A stretch of DNA of 64,000 bases from Mycolicibacterium komossense. Lineage in GTDB: Bacteria; Actinomycetota; Actinomycetes; Mycobacteriales; Mycobacteriaceae. Every line of letters starts with the position of its first letter. Position 1 is the stretch's first letter. Position numbers and translations under genes: made by a program. Positions 33,077 through 40,206 of the stretch are shown here, one piece after another. The stretch covers positions 1-64,000 of the forward strand of contig NZ_JACKTY010000050.1 in NCBI RefSeq assembly GCF_025822605.1. Reading direction: 5' to 3'. The notes under the pieces were generated by a model that saw only the letters and a list, made by a program, of their open reading frames with translations, made no database searches and was not told where the DNA came from.

Positions 33077-33937
33077 TCACACCGTGAATCGGCGCAGCAA
33101 CGAGTACGTCAGCGCGCCTGCGGCCAACGCACTGATCCCGACGGCGGCGGTGGTAGCCAGCGCGGCGCTGGAGGGGGCGGTGGGCAACCGGTCGCGCAGC
33201 GACACGGGTTTGTTGAACGTCACCACCGGCCAGTCTCGACTGGCCGCCTCGCGGCGCAACCCGCGGTCCGGGTTGACGGCGGTGGGATGACCGACGGCTT
33301 CCAGCATCGGCAGGTCGGTGATCGAGTCCGAATATGCGTAGCAATGTTCGAGCGAATAGCCCTCGCGCGCAGCAAGTTCGAGGATCGCGTGCACCTTGCC
33401 TTCGCCGTAGCAGTAGAACTCGACCTCTCCGGTGTATTTCCCGTCCTCGACGACCATGCGGGTGGCCATCGCATGGGTGGCCCCCAGTGCCCGCGCAATC
33501 GGGGCGACGATCTCTTCGCCGGAGGCCGAGACCACGACGACGTCGCGGCCGCACAGTTTGTGGTCGGCGATCAGATCGGCGGCCTCGGCGAAGACCAGCG
33601 GGTCGACGATCTCATGCAGTGTTTCGCCGACGATCGACTTCACCTGCTCGACATCCCAGCCCGTGCACATCGCGGTGACATAGGACCGCATTCGGTTCAT
33701 CTGATCGTGGTCGGCACCCGACATGAGAAAGAGGAACTGGGCGTAGCTGGATTTGAGTACGGCGCGCCGATTGAGCAGACCCTGGTCGAAGAAGGGTTTG
33801 CTGAAGGCGAGTGTGCTGGATTTGGCGATGACGGTCTTGTCCAGATCGAAGAACGCTGCGGTCCGCGCCGGGGCGCCGTGGGTGCCGCGACTTTGCGGTG
33901 TTGTTAGCTGCGGGGCGTCCTGATCGGATGCGGTCAC
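33077..33937 (-). CDS. HAD-family phosphatase with C-terminal membrane helix (Rv3661-like)
   Basis: A 286-residue protein from GTG 33937. FFDLDKTVIAKSS is the HAD motif I (D-x-D) of the SerB-like IB subfamily. VVVSASGEEIV is motif II, and YSDSITDLPML is motif IV; a lysine in GEGKVHAI fits motif III. A C-terminal hydrophobic segment (ALATTAAVGISALAAGALTY) suggests membrane attachment. Family members hydrolyse phosphoserine, phospholipid or related esters. It is divergent from ssd, with the 6C RNA in between. Confidence 0.88.
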   Translation of the reverse strand: MTASDQDAPQLTTPQSRGTHGAPARTAAFFDLDKTVIAKSSTLAFSKPFFDQGLLNRRAVLKSSYAQFLFLMSGADHDQMNRMRSYVTAMCTGWDVEQVKSIVGETLHEIVDPLVFAEAADLIADHKLCGRDVVVVSASGEEIVAPIARALGATHAMATRMVVEDGKYTGEVEFYCYGEGKVHAILELAAREGYSLEHCYAYSDSITDLPMLEAVGHPTAVNPDRGLRREAASRDWPVVTFNKPVSLRDRLPTAPSSAALATTAAVGISALAAGALTYSLLRRFTV

Positions 33938-34058
33938 GGTCCCAGGATAGGTGTGGTTGTGACACCTACCGAGATCCCCGTCAAAATGGCAGTACAAGCC
34001 ACCTGTCTGAGACTGCAATTCTGTGGTGCTGTTCGACCAACTTGTTACCTCGTCAGAC

Positions 34059-34089
34059 TTGCATCAGTGCCGGCAGTCGTGTGTATAGT
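34059..34089 (+). promoter_or_regulatory. Promoter of the 6C small RNA
   Basis: TATAGT at 34084-34089 is a strong -10. TTGCAT at 34059-34064 is a plausible -35 at a long 19-bp spacing. Transcription would start near 34096, just ahead of the two 6C hairpins. Confidence 0.6.
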
Positions 34090-34095
34090 GAGCAT

Positions 34096-34192
34096 TACTC
34101 GGCTTATGCCGGGTGTGCATCAGCCCGACCCCCCGGGGCTGATACACGACGACCTCCGCCTCCTCCCCCCCTGGCGGGGGTCGTCCCTTTTG
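34096..34192 (+). ncRNA. 6C small RNA (B11 homologue)
   Basis: Two adjacent hairpins with C-rich loops. The first has arms ATCAGCCC/GGGCTGAT and a loop with six consecutive C (34129-34134). The second has arms GACGACCTCCGCC/GGCGGGGGTCGTC (one wobble) and a loop with seven C (34165-34171), then TTTT at 34188-34191. C-rich loops of at least six C define the actinobacterial 6C family; M. tuberculosis B11 lies between Rv3660c and Rv3661, as here. 6C RNAs pair through the C-loops with G-rich mRNA regions. Confidence 0.92.
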
Positions 34193-34354
34193 TGGGGGTA
34201 GTTCGCCAGTTCTTGGCGTCAGCGAATCAGATCTTGCGGAATCGAATTCATCCCTGTCTCTGCTCCCGTTCGAATTCATCCCCAGATCGAACGTTGTCCA
34301 CATTCGCTAGAACTGCGGTGGTGTGTCGATTCCGGGCTGGTGCACCGTTGAGCG

Positions 34355-35443
34355 ATGACGACCACAGCGGCGATCCTGGCTCTCGTATCCGACGCCGAAG
34401 TGCGGCACGAGATAGACCAGGTGGCGGCCGCTGTCGGTGTCTCGGTGGTCCATCTGGGGCCGACCGCAGCGGTCAGCCGTAAGACCTGGTCGGCGGCGGC
34501 TGCGATCGTCGTAGACCTCGAGGCCGCGGGTCGCTGCCGGGCTGCGGTACTTCCGCGCCGGTCAGCGGTTTTCCTGCTGGTGGGCGGCGAGCCGGACACC
34601 GCAGCATTCCAGGTGGCGATAACAGTTGGCGCGCAACAGGTGCTATCGATCCCGAGCCAGGCCGCGGAACTTGTCCGTGCCTTAGCGGCTGCGGCAGACC
34701 TCGGACGTGCCGAACAGCGTCACGGCGAGGTCGCGGCGGTGATCGCCGGCCGCGGGGGCGCAGGGACGTCGCTGTTCGCCGCCGCCATGGCCCAGGCGGC
34801 CGCTGATGCTCTGCTGATCGACCTCGACCCGTGGGGCGGCGGTATCGATCTCCTGCTGGGCAGTGAGAGCACGGCGGGGCTGCGCTGGCCCGATCTGGCG
34901 GTGCAGGGTGGCCGGCTGAGCTGGTCGGCGGTCCGCGATGCGCTGCCCCGGTACCGGGGTATCAGCGTGTTGTCTGGCACCAGAAGCGAGCATGAGCTGG
35001 TCGCCGGCACGGTCGACGCCGTCATCGAAGCAGGTCGGCACGGCGGTGCGACTGTTGTGTGTGATCTGCCGCGGCGCCTCACCGATGCCGTCATGACCGC
35101 ACTGGACGGCGCCGACCTCGTCGTCTTGATCACCCAGTGCGACGTACGGGCATGTGCGGCCACCGCCGCGATGGCGCCCGTCCTGAGCGCGGTCAACCCG
35201 AATATCGGACTGGTCGTGCGCGGGCCGTCTCCAGGCGGGTTGAGTCCCGCCGACGTCGGTGAGATTGTCGGGTTGCCGGTACTGGCGGCGATGCGGCCGG
35301 AGCCATTACTCGCCGAGAAGCTGGAACGCGGCGGTGTGCGGATGGGGGCGCGTTCGCCGCTGGCTCTCGCCGCCCGACAGGTCCTCGCGGTGTTGCGGCA
35401 GCACCCGCACAATCGCGCGACAGTGCAGGAACCGGCCGCGTGA
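34355..35443 (+). CDS. ssd: Septum-site-determining-like ATPase (Ssd/TadZ type)
   Basis: A 362-residue MinD/CpaE-like protein. An N-terminal receiver-like region (1 to about 110) precedes a P-loop domain whose Walker A is degenerate: GRGGAGTSLFA lacks the lysine. A later DLPRRLTDAV and VVLITQCDVRA follow the ParA/MinD pattern. Homologues are called septum-site determining protein (Rv3660c) in M. tuberculosis and act as TadZ-like localisation factors in tad loci. It is followed by tadA with a GTGA overlap, so it is the first gene of the pilus operon. Confidence 0.9.
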   Translation: MTTTAAILALVSDAEVRHEIDQVAAAVGVSVVHLGPTAAVSRKTWSAAAAIVVDLEAAGRCRAAVLPRRSAVFLLVGGEPDTAAFQVAITVGAQQVLSIPSQAAELVRALAAAADLGRAEQRHGEVAAVIAGRGGAGTSLFAAAMAQAAADALLIDLDPWGGGIDLLLGSESTAGLRWPDLAVQGGRLSWSAVRDALPRYRGISVLSGTRSEHELVAGTVDAVIEAGRHGGATVVCDLPRRLTDAVMTALDGADLVVLITQCDVRACAATAAMAPVLSAVNPNIGLVVRGPSPGGLSPADVGEIVGLPVLAAMRPEPLLAEKLERGGVRMGARSPLALAARQVLAVLRQHPHNRATVQEPAA

Positions 35444-36621
35444 GCGCCTCACTGATCGAGCGTGTCAGGGAGCGCCTGGCCGCCGAATCCGCGAGCCAAT
35501 CCGGCAGGCTGCGGCCCGACGTGGTGGCGGACGCCATCCGGGCGGAATCGGGGGGTGTCCTCGGTGACACTGAGGTCCTGAGCAATCTGCGGGTGCTGCA
35601 GACCGAGTTGAGTGGGGCGGGCATTCTCGAGCCACTCCTGGCCGGGCCCGGCACGACAGATGTTTTGGTGACGGCCCCGGATTCGGTCTGGGTCGATGAC
35701 GGAAACGGTTTGCGGCGCAGCTCGATTCGCTTCGCTGACGACGACGCCGTGCGCAGGCTCGCCCAGCGGCTGGCGCTGGCCGCCGGGCGTCGTCTCGATG
35801 ACGCGCAACCGTGGGTGGACGGCCTGTTGACCGGAATTGCGGGCGGGCGCCTGACCGTTCGATTGCACGCCATCTTGCCGCCGATCGCGGTTGCGGGTAC
35901 CTGTATCTCGTTGCGCTTGTTGCGGCCCGCCACGCAGGATCTGGCCGCGTTGGTCGCTTCCGGCGCCATCGGGTCCGCGGCGGCGACGCTCTTGCGGGAT
36001 GTGATGGCCGCCCGGCTGGCCTTTCTGGTGTCCGGGGGCACCGGCGCGGGCAAGACGACGCTGTTGTCGGCGCTGCTCGGCTCGATTCCTGGCCATGAGC
36101 GCATCGTGTGCGTCGAGGACGCCGCCGAGTTGGCGCCCCCGCATCCGCACCTGGTCACGCTGGTGGCGCGGGGCTCGAACGTCGAGGGCGCAGGCGAAGT
36201 CACAGTGCGTCAGCTCGTCCGCCAGGCCTTGCGCATGCGGCCGGACCGCATCGTGGTCGGTGAAGTCAGGGGTGGTGAGGTGGTAGATCTGCTGGCGGCG
36301 CTGAACACGGGTCATGACGGCGGGGCGGGCACCGTGCACGCCAACAGCCCCGCCGAGGTGCCGGCCAGGCTGGAAGCGCTCGGTGCGCTCGGCGGACTCG
36401 ACCGCGCAGCGCTGCACAGCCAGCTCGCCGCCGCGGTTGACGTCGTTCTGCACGTCAGCCGCACCCCGGCAGGGCTGCGGAGTCTCTCAGAAATTGCTGT
36501 GCTGCAACGCAACCCGGAGACCGGCGAATGTCGGACCGTCACCGCCTGGCATGTCGAACGCGGTGCCGGCCCCGGCTCCGATGAGCTCCAGCGCCTGGTG
36601 CGGCGACGGATAACGCCATGA
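35440..36621 (+). CDS. tadA: Tad secretion ATPase TadA
   Basis: A 393-residue type II/IV secretion ATPase from GTG 35440, overlapping the ssd stop. Walker A SGGTGAGKTTLLSALLG, an Asp box region VCVEDAAELAPPHPH, Walker B VVGEVRGGEVVDLL and the His box TGHDGGAGTVHANSP are all present. It powers Flp pilus assembly at the inner membrane with TadB and TadC. Its stop overlaps the tadB start (ATGA). Confidence 0.94.
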   Translation: MSASLIERVRERLAAESASQSGRLRPDVVADAIRAESGGVLGDTEVLSNLRVLQTELSGAGILEPLLAGPGTTDVLVTAPDSVWVDDGNGLRRSSIRFADDDAVRRLAQRLALAAGRRLDDAQPWVDGLLTGIAGGRLTVRLHAILPPIAVAGTCISLRLLRPATQDLAALVASGAIGSAAATLLRDVMAARLAFLVSGGTGAGKTTLLSALLGSIPGHERIVCVEDAAELAPPHPHLVTLVARGSNVEGAGEVTVRQLVRQALRMRPDRIVVGEVRGGEVVDLLAALNTGHDGGAGTVHANSPAEVPARLEALGALGGLDRAALHSQLAAAVDVVLHVSRTPAGLRSLSEIAVLQRNPETGECRTVTAWHVERGAGPGSDELQRLVRRRITP

Positions 36622-37424
36622 ACGGCAACTGGAGCCTTTCGGGAGGGGTATGTGTCGCTGCCGTCGCGTTGGCCGGCGCCCTGCTGATCACCCCCGGCTC
36701 CTCCCGGCAACGGCTGATCCCTCAGCGACGGCGTGGCAGCGGCCGGTTACCGGCTGTCGCCGCGGCAATCGGTGGGCTCGCCGCCGCGTTATGCATCTCG
36801 CTGACAACAGGTTTGGCACTGATATTGGCCGGTGGCACGTTGCTGTTGCGGTATCGGCGGCGGGTCGCGCGGCGCCGGACCGCTGAAGAGCGCCGCCTGC
36901 TGCAGGCTGCGCTGGAGGTGCTGGTCGGCGAGCTCAATGTCGGTGCGCATCCTGTGCGGGCGTTCGCCATCGCCGCCGAGGAGACCGGTGGAGTGGTCGG
37001 CTCCGCATTCCGCTTGGTGGCCGCCCGCGCCGGCTTGGGTGCCGACGTATCAGCCGGCCTGAGGGCGATCTCGGCCCGCTCGACGCTCGCCCACGAATGG
37101 AACCGGTTGGCGGTGTTCTGGCAGCTCGCCGCACAACACGGACTGGCGATCTCCACGCTGATGCGAGCCGCGCAGTTGGATATCGTTGAGCGACAACGCT
37201 ATTACGCGCGGCTGGACGCAGGTATGGCCGGCGCCAGGGCCACTGCCGTGATTCTCGCGGCGCTGCCGGTACTGGGCGTGATGCTCGGCGAGTTCATCGG
37301 CGCCGCTCCGGTCGCCTTTCTGACCGGCGGGGGATTCGGCGGTGCGCTACTGGTGATCGGTGTTGCGCTGCTCTGTGCCGGGCTGTGGTGGGCCGACCGC
37401 ATTACCGATCGGCTGACGGCATGA
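36618..37424 (+). CDS. tadB: Tad membrane platform protein TadB
   Basis: A 268-residue membrane protein from ATG 36618 with hydrophobic segments at the N-terminus (VCVAAVALAGALLITPG, GGLAAALCISLTTGLALILAG) and C-terminus (ATAVILAALPVLGVMLGEF, GALLVIGVALLCAGLWW). The cytoplasmic middle is of the T2SSF type (LLQAALEVLVGELNVGAHP). It forms the inner-membrane base of the pilus machine with TadC, to which it is coupled by ATGA. Confidence 0.9.
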   Translation: MNGNWSLSGGVCVAAVALAGALLITPGSSRQRLIPQRRRGSGRLPAVAAAIGGLAAALCISLTTGLALILAGGTLLLRYRRRVARRRTAEERRLLQAALEVLVGELNVGAHPVRAFAIAAEETGGVVGSAFRLVAARAGLGADVSAGLRAISARSTLAHEWNRLAVFWQLAAQHGLAISTLMRAAQLDIVERQRYYARLDAGMAGARATAVILAALPVLGVMLGEFIGAAPVAFLTGGGFGGALLVIGVALLCAGLWWADRITDRLTA

Positions 37425-38002
37425 GCGTTGCGGCATTGGCGCTGGCCCTCGCCCTGCTGATCAGCGTTGGACCGCTTGCCGTGCAACGACGAGTGAGAAC
37501 GGTGCGGCCACCTGCCGGGCGGACCAGTCGAACATCTGGTCGGCTGGATCCACTCGCGGACGCGGCGAGCCTGGACGTACTTGCGGTGTGCCTGGATGCC
37601 GGGATGGCGGTGCCCGCGGCGGCACGGGCCACCGCGACGTCGGCCCCACCGCAGCTGGCTGCGCTGTTACGCAGGGCGGGTGACCTTTTGGCGCTGGGCG
37701 CAGACCCGGCGGTGGCGTGGACGGCGCGCGGCGAAGTGGGTCTCGGCGTGGGTGCAGGCGCGCTCCTGCGGCTGGCCCGCCGCTCCGCGGCATCCGGCGC
37801 CGTCCTCGCCCGCGGTGTATCGGAGCTGGCCGCCGAAACCCGACAGGACGTCAACCACAACGCGGCCGCAGCGGCCGAACGTGCGTCGGTGGTCATCGCG
37901 GGTCCACTGGGACTGTGCTTCCTGCCCGCTTTCGTCTGTCTCGGGCTGATTCCCGTGGTCGCCGGGCTGGCCTCAGATGTGCTCGGGTCGGGTCTGGTGT
38001 GA
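37421..38002 (+). CDS. tadC: Tad membrane platform protein TadC
   Basis: A 193-residue protein from ATG 37421, overlapping the tadB stop. An N-terminal helix (VAALALALALLISVGPL), a T2SSF-like cytosolic region (LDVLAVCLDAGMAVPAAA, ALLRLARRSAASGAVLARGV) and a C-terminal double hairpin (IAGPLGLCFLPAFVCLGLIPVVAG). Smaller than proteobacterial TadC, as is usual in actinobacteria. Confidence 0.88.
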   Translation: MSVAALALALALLISVGPLAVQRRVRTVRPPAGRTSRTSGRLDPLADAASLDVLAVCLDAGMAVPAAARATATSAPPQLAALLRRAGDLLALGADPAVAWTARGEVGLGVGAGALLRLARRSAASGAVLARGVSELAAETRQDVNHNAAAAAERASVVIAGPLGLCFLPAFVCLGLIPVVAGLASDVLGSGLV

Positions 38003-38044
38003 CGGGCCGGATGCTTTGTCCAGTGAAGAAAGAAAGGAAAACAG

Positions 38045-38248
38045 TTGAGGAACAGTCTGATTCAGAAGATCAGGGCACGACTCACCGTGGTTGTCGTCGA
38101 CGAGACCGGCATGTCGACGGTGGAATACGCCATCGGCACCATCGCTGCGGCGGCGTTCGGGGCCATCCTCTACACCGTGGTCACCGGCGACTCTATCGTC
38201 GGTGCGCTGACGAACATCATCACCCGTGCGCTGAACACCAGCGTCTGA
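38045..38248 (+). CDS. flp: Flp-type pilin (DUF4244)
   Basis: A 67-residue prepilin from TTG 38045 with AAAGGA upstream. A basic leader (RNSLIQKIRARLTV) precedes DETGMSTVEYAIGTIAAAAFGAILYTVV. The T-V-E-Y motif with Glu at +5 of the mature protein is the hallmark of Flp pilins. It is the structural subunit of the Tad pilus; no prepilin peptidase gene lies in this window. Confidence 0.9.
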   Translation: MRNSLIQKIRARLTVVVVDETGMSTVEYAIGTIAAAAFGAILYTVVTGDSIVGALTNIITRALNTSV

Positions 38249-38568
38249 CCGGTGAGACCGGGGCGGGCACCGTCGAAGCGGCGCTGGCCGTCGCGACCCT
38301 GGTCTTCGTGCTGGTGTTGTGCGTCGGTGGCCTCACCGCGGTCAGTGCGCAGATCCGGTGCATCGACGCAGCTCGCGAGGCGGCCCGGCTGGCGGCGCGG
38401 GGAGATGACGGGACGTCTGCGGTACGCGCGATCGCGCCGGCAGGGGCTGTGCTGGCGCTTCGGGTCGACGGCGGGTTCGTGTCGGCGACCGTCAGCACGT
38501 CGGCCGGGATGCTCCCGGGGATCACGGTCTCGGCTCGAGCGGTGTCCGCGGTCGAGGTACCCGACTGA
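38245..38568 (+). CDS. tadE: TadE-like pseudopilin with probable CTG start
   Basis: A 107-residue protein beginning LTGETGAGTVEAALAVATLV, then a membrane helix and a C-terminal domain with conserved CIDAAREAARLAARGD. The frame has no ATG, GTG or TTG between 38245 and far inside tadC. The only sensible start is CTG 38245, which overlaps the flp stop as CTGA, exactly like the GTGA/ATGA junctions of this operon. TadE is a minor pseudopilin cleaved like Flp. Confidence 0.8.
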   Translation: MTGETGAGTVEAALAVATLVFVLVLCVGGLTAVSAQIRCIDAAREAARLAARGDDGTSAVRAIAPAGAVLALRVDGGFVSATVSTSAGMLPGITVSARAVSAVEVPD

Positions 38569-38596
38569 CCGCTCGGGGGAGCGCGGCGCGGCCACC

Positions 38597-38917
38597 GTGC
38601 TGGCGGCGTTCCTCATTGCCGTACTGCTGGCGACCACCGTCGCCGTCCTCTCCCTCGGGTCGGTGTTGGTTGCCAGGCACCGCGCCGCAGCGGCAGCGGA
38701 CCTGGCGGCGCTGGCGGCGGCGCAAAGTTTGCCAGCAGGTCGCGAGCAAGCGTGTCGGCAGGCGGCTGCCCTCGCCGCGGCAATGACCGTCGCCGTGGTG
38801 GGTTGCGATGTCGACGGCCTTGACGTGGTGGTGACGGTCGAGGTTGCGGTGCGTTTCGCCAACGGGCCGCTCGGTCCGGCCCGTGCCGGTGCCAGGGCGG
38901 GGCCACCGAGTGGCTAG
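38597..38917 (+). CDS. TadG/Rv3654c-like pilus-associated protein (start unresolved)
   Basis: The recognisable protein begins SGERGAATVLAAFLIAVLLA at about 38570, continues through a membrane helix (VLLATTVAVLSLGSVLVARH), a helical AAAADLAALAAAQSL and a CRQAAALA...VGC pair. It ends at 38917. GTG 38597 is the first ordinary start but removes the conserved ERGAAT. The only upstream ATG (38405) would add 55 Arg-rich residues antagonistic to the family. The real start is therefore unclear. Its stop overlaps the converging Rv3651-like stop in CTAG. Confidence 0.65.
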   Translation: MLAAFLIAVLLATTVAVLSLGSVLVARHRAAAAADLAALAAAQSLPAGREQACRQAAALAAAMTVAVVGCDVDGLDVVVTVEVAVRFANGPLGPARAGARAGPPSG

Positions 38918-39942
38918 CCGCAGGACTGCGCTCTGCGCTGGTCGGCCAGATCCTCTTCGGTGGGCAGACGGACCGTGATCAGACCGGCATAGATCCCCGC
39001 CTCGAGTTCGACGCGGTGCACCGTGACATGCAGTCGTGCCCAGCCGCCGTCGTCGGCGCGCAGTCGCAACAGTCGCTGGACGGTCTTCCCACTCTCGAAG
39101 TCCTGGGTCATCGAGTTGATCTGCGGTCGATCGTCGGGATGTAGCAGCGGGTTTCTGGCGGTATTGCGCCAGTCGTACAGGGGGCACGGCTCGTCGAGCC
39201 ATTTCAACAGTTTCCAATGGTGGATGTCGATCAGCGCCCGGTAACTTCCAGGCTGGGCCAGCCCGTCGAGAATGCGTTGGGCCAGGTGATCGGGGTTGAC
39301 CACCAGATTCTCGCGTTGGCCGCGCCAGTTCATCGCGCGGGCCAGTAGGTGCTCGCTACCGTCGTCAGCCGGCTCGAGATTGGTTCGGGCGACGAACCCG
39401 ACGGCGATCTTGTCGCCCTGGCAGTCCGTGACGTCCCAGGTGTTGCAGATCGTCGCGCCGGGCTGGCTCTTGACCGCCAGCGACAACACGGTGGTCTCGC
39501 TGGGATTCAGATCGCGCCTGGGCAGGTCCTCGGCGAACGCCCGTCCGTGGGTGGCCTCGGTCAGCGGGTCCATTCCGCTGTTGGACAACGATTCCGGGGT
39601 GTCGGTGGCGACGCCGGTGGTCAGATCCCAGACCAGCGGGCCGGGGATCGCCCGCTCCGGCGGCTCGACGCCGGCCGGACCGAACCAGATGTGCACTCCA
39701 TGCACTTTGCCGTCGGACATCCGGACGGGTTCGGTGCGGATGACGCGGTCCTTCTTCGAGGTGATGCTGGCCAATGCGGTACCGCCGGCGATTGTCTCAG
39801 CGATCGCCGTCTGGATTGCTGAAAGATGAGGGTTGCGACGCAGGAATGCCGACAGTGGAACCAGGTTTTTCAGTTGGCGCCCCTGGGCCACCACAGCTGG
39901 CTCGCTGCCCAGCGTCTCGACCAGAAGCCAGTCGTGGGACAT
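38914..39942 (-). CDS. Rv3651-like DUF5593 protein
   Basis: A 342-residue soluble protein from ATG 39942 (MSHDWLLVETLG). Two sensor-like regions are visible: an N-terminal segment to about 110 with VHGVHIWFGPAG, and a PAS/GAF-like part with KWLDEPCPLYDWRN, LLHPDDRPQINSM and LLRLRADDGGWARLHVTV, where the HPDDR phrase is typical of PAS-type folds. The family is mycobacterial and annotated DUF5593; its ligand is unknown. It lies where M. tuberculosis has Rv3651 but without flanking PE genes. Confidence 0.8.
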   Translation of the reverse strand: MSHDWLLVETLGSEPAVVAQGRQLKNLVPLSAFLRRNPHLSAIQTAIAETIAGGTALASITSKKDRVIRTEPVRMSDGKVHGVHIWFGPAGVEPPERAIPGPLVWDLTTGVATDTPESLSNSGMDPLTEATHGRAFAEDLPRRDLNPSETTVLSLAVKSQPGATICNTWDVTDCQGDKIAVGFVARTNLEPADDGSEHLLARAMNWRGQRENLVVNPDHLAQRILDGLAQPGSYRALIDIHHWKLLKWLDEPCPLYDWRNTARNPLLHPDDRPQINSMTQDFESGKTVQRLLRLRADDGGWARLHVTVHRVELEAGIYAGLITVRLPTEEDLADQRRAQSCG

Positions 39943-40206
39943 ATGCCGAAGTCTAGCGGCGGAGTATTCACAGCCAGCGCATAGTTTGGTTGCGACGGGG
40001 TTCATCACAACTCGACAGGCGTCAGTCCCAAGCCGCCGCGCTGGTGTTAGCTGAACAGCTTGCGCGAGACTTTCCGGCGCGGTACTTTTCGCCTGCAGCC
40101 CGACCCCGTCGGGATAGCGAACGGCTCGCGTTGTCCGACCGTTCGCCGCGTTTGTTGCTGTGTTTGCCGCGCCCAGCTGGGAGGTCGACCGTCGAGGGGT
40201 CGGTCG

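Noticed and set aside
32699..33907. 402-codon + strand frame
   Set aside because: Antisense to the HAD phosphatase gene, with low-complexity Arg/Gly/Asp composition and no domain; a high-GC shadow.
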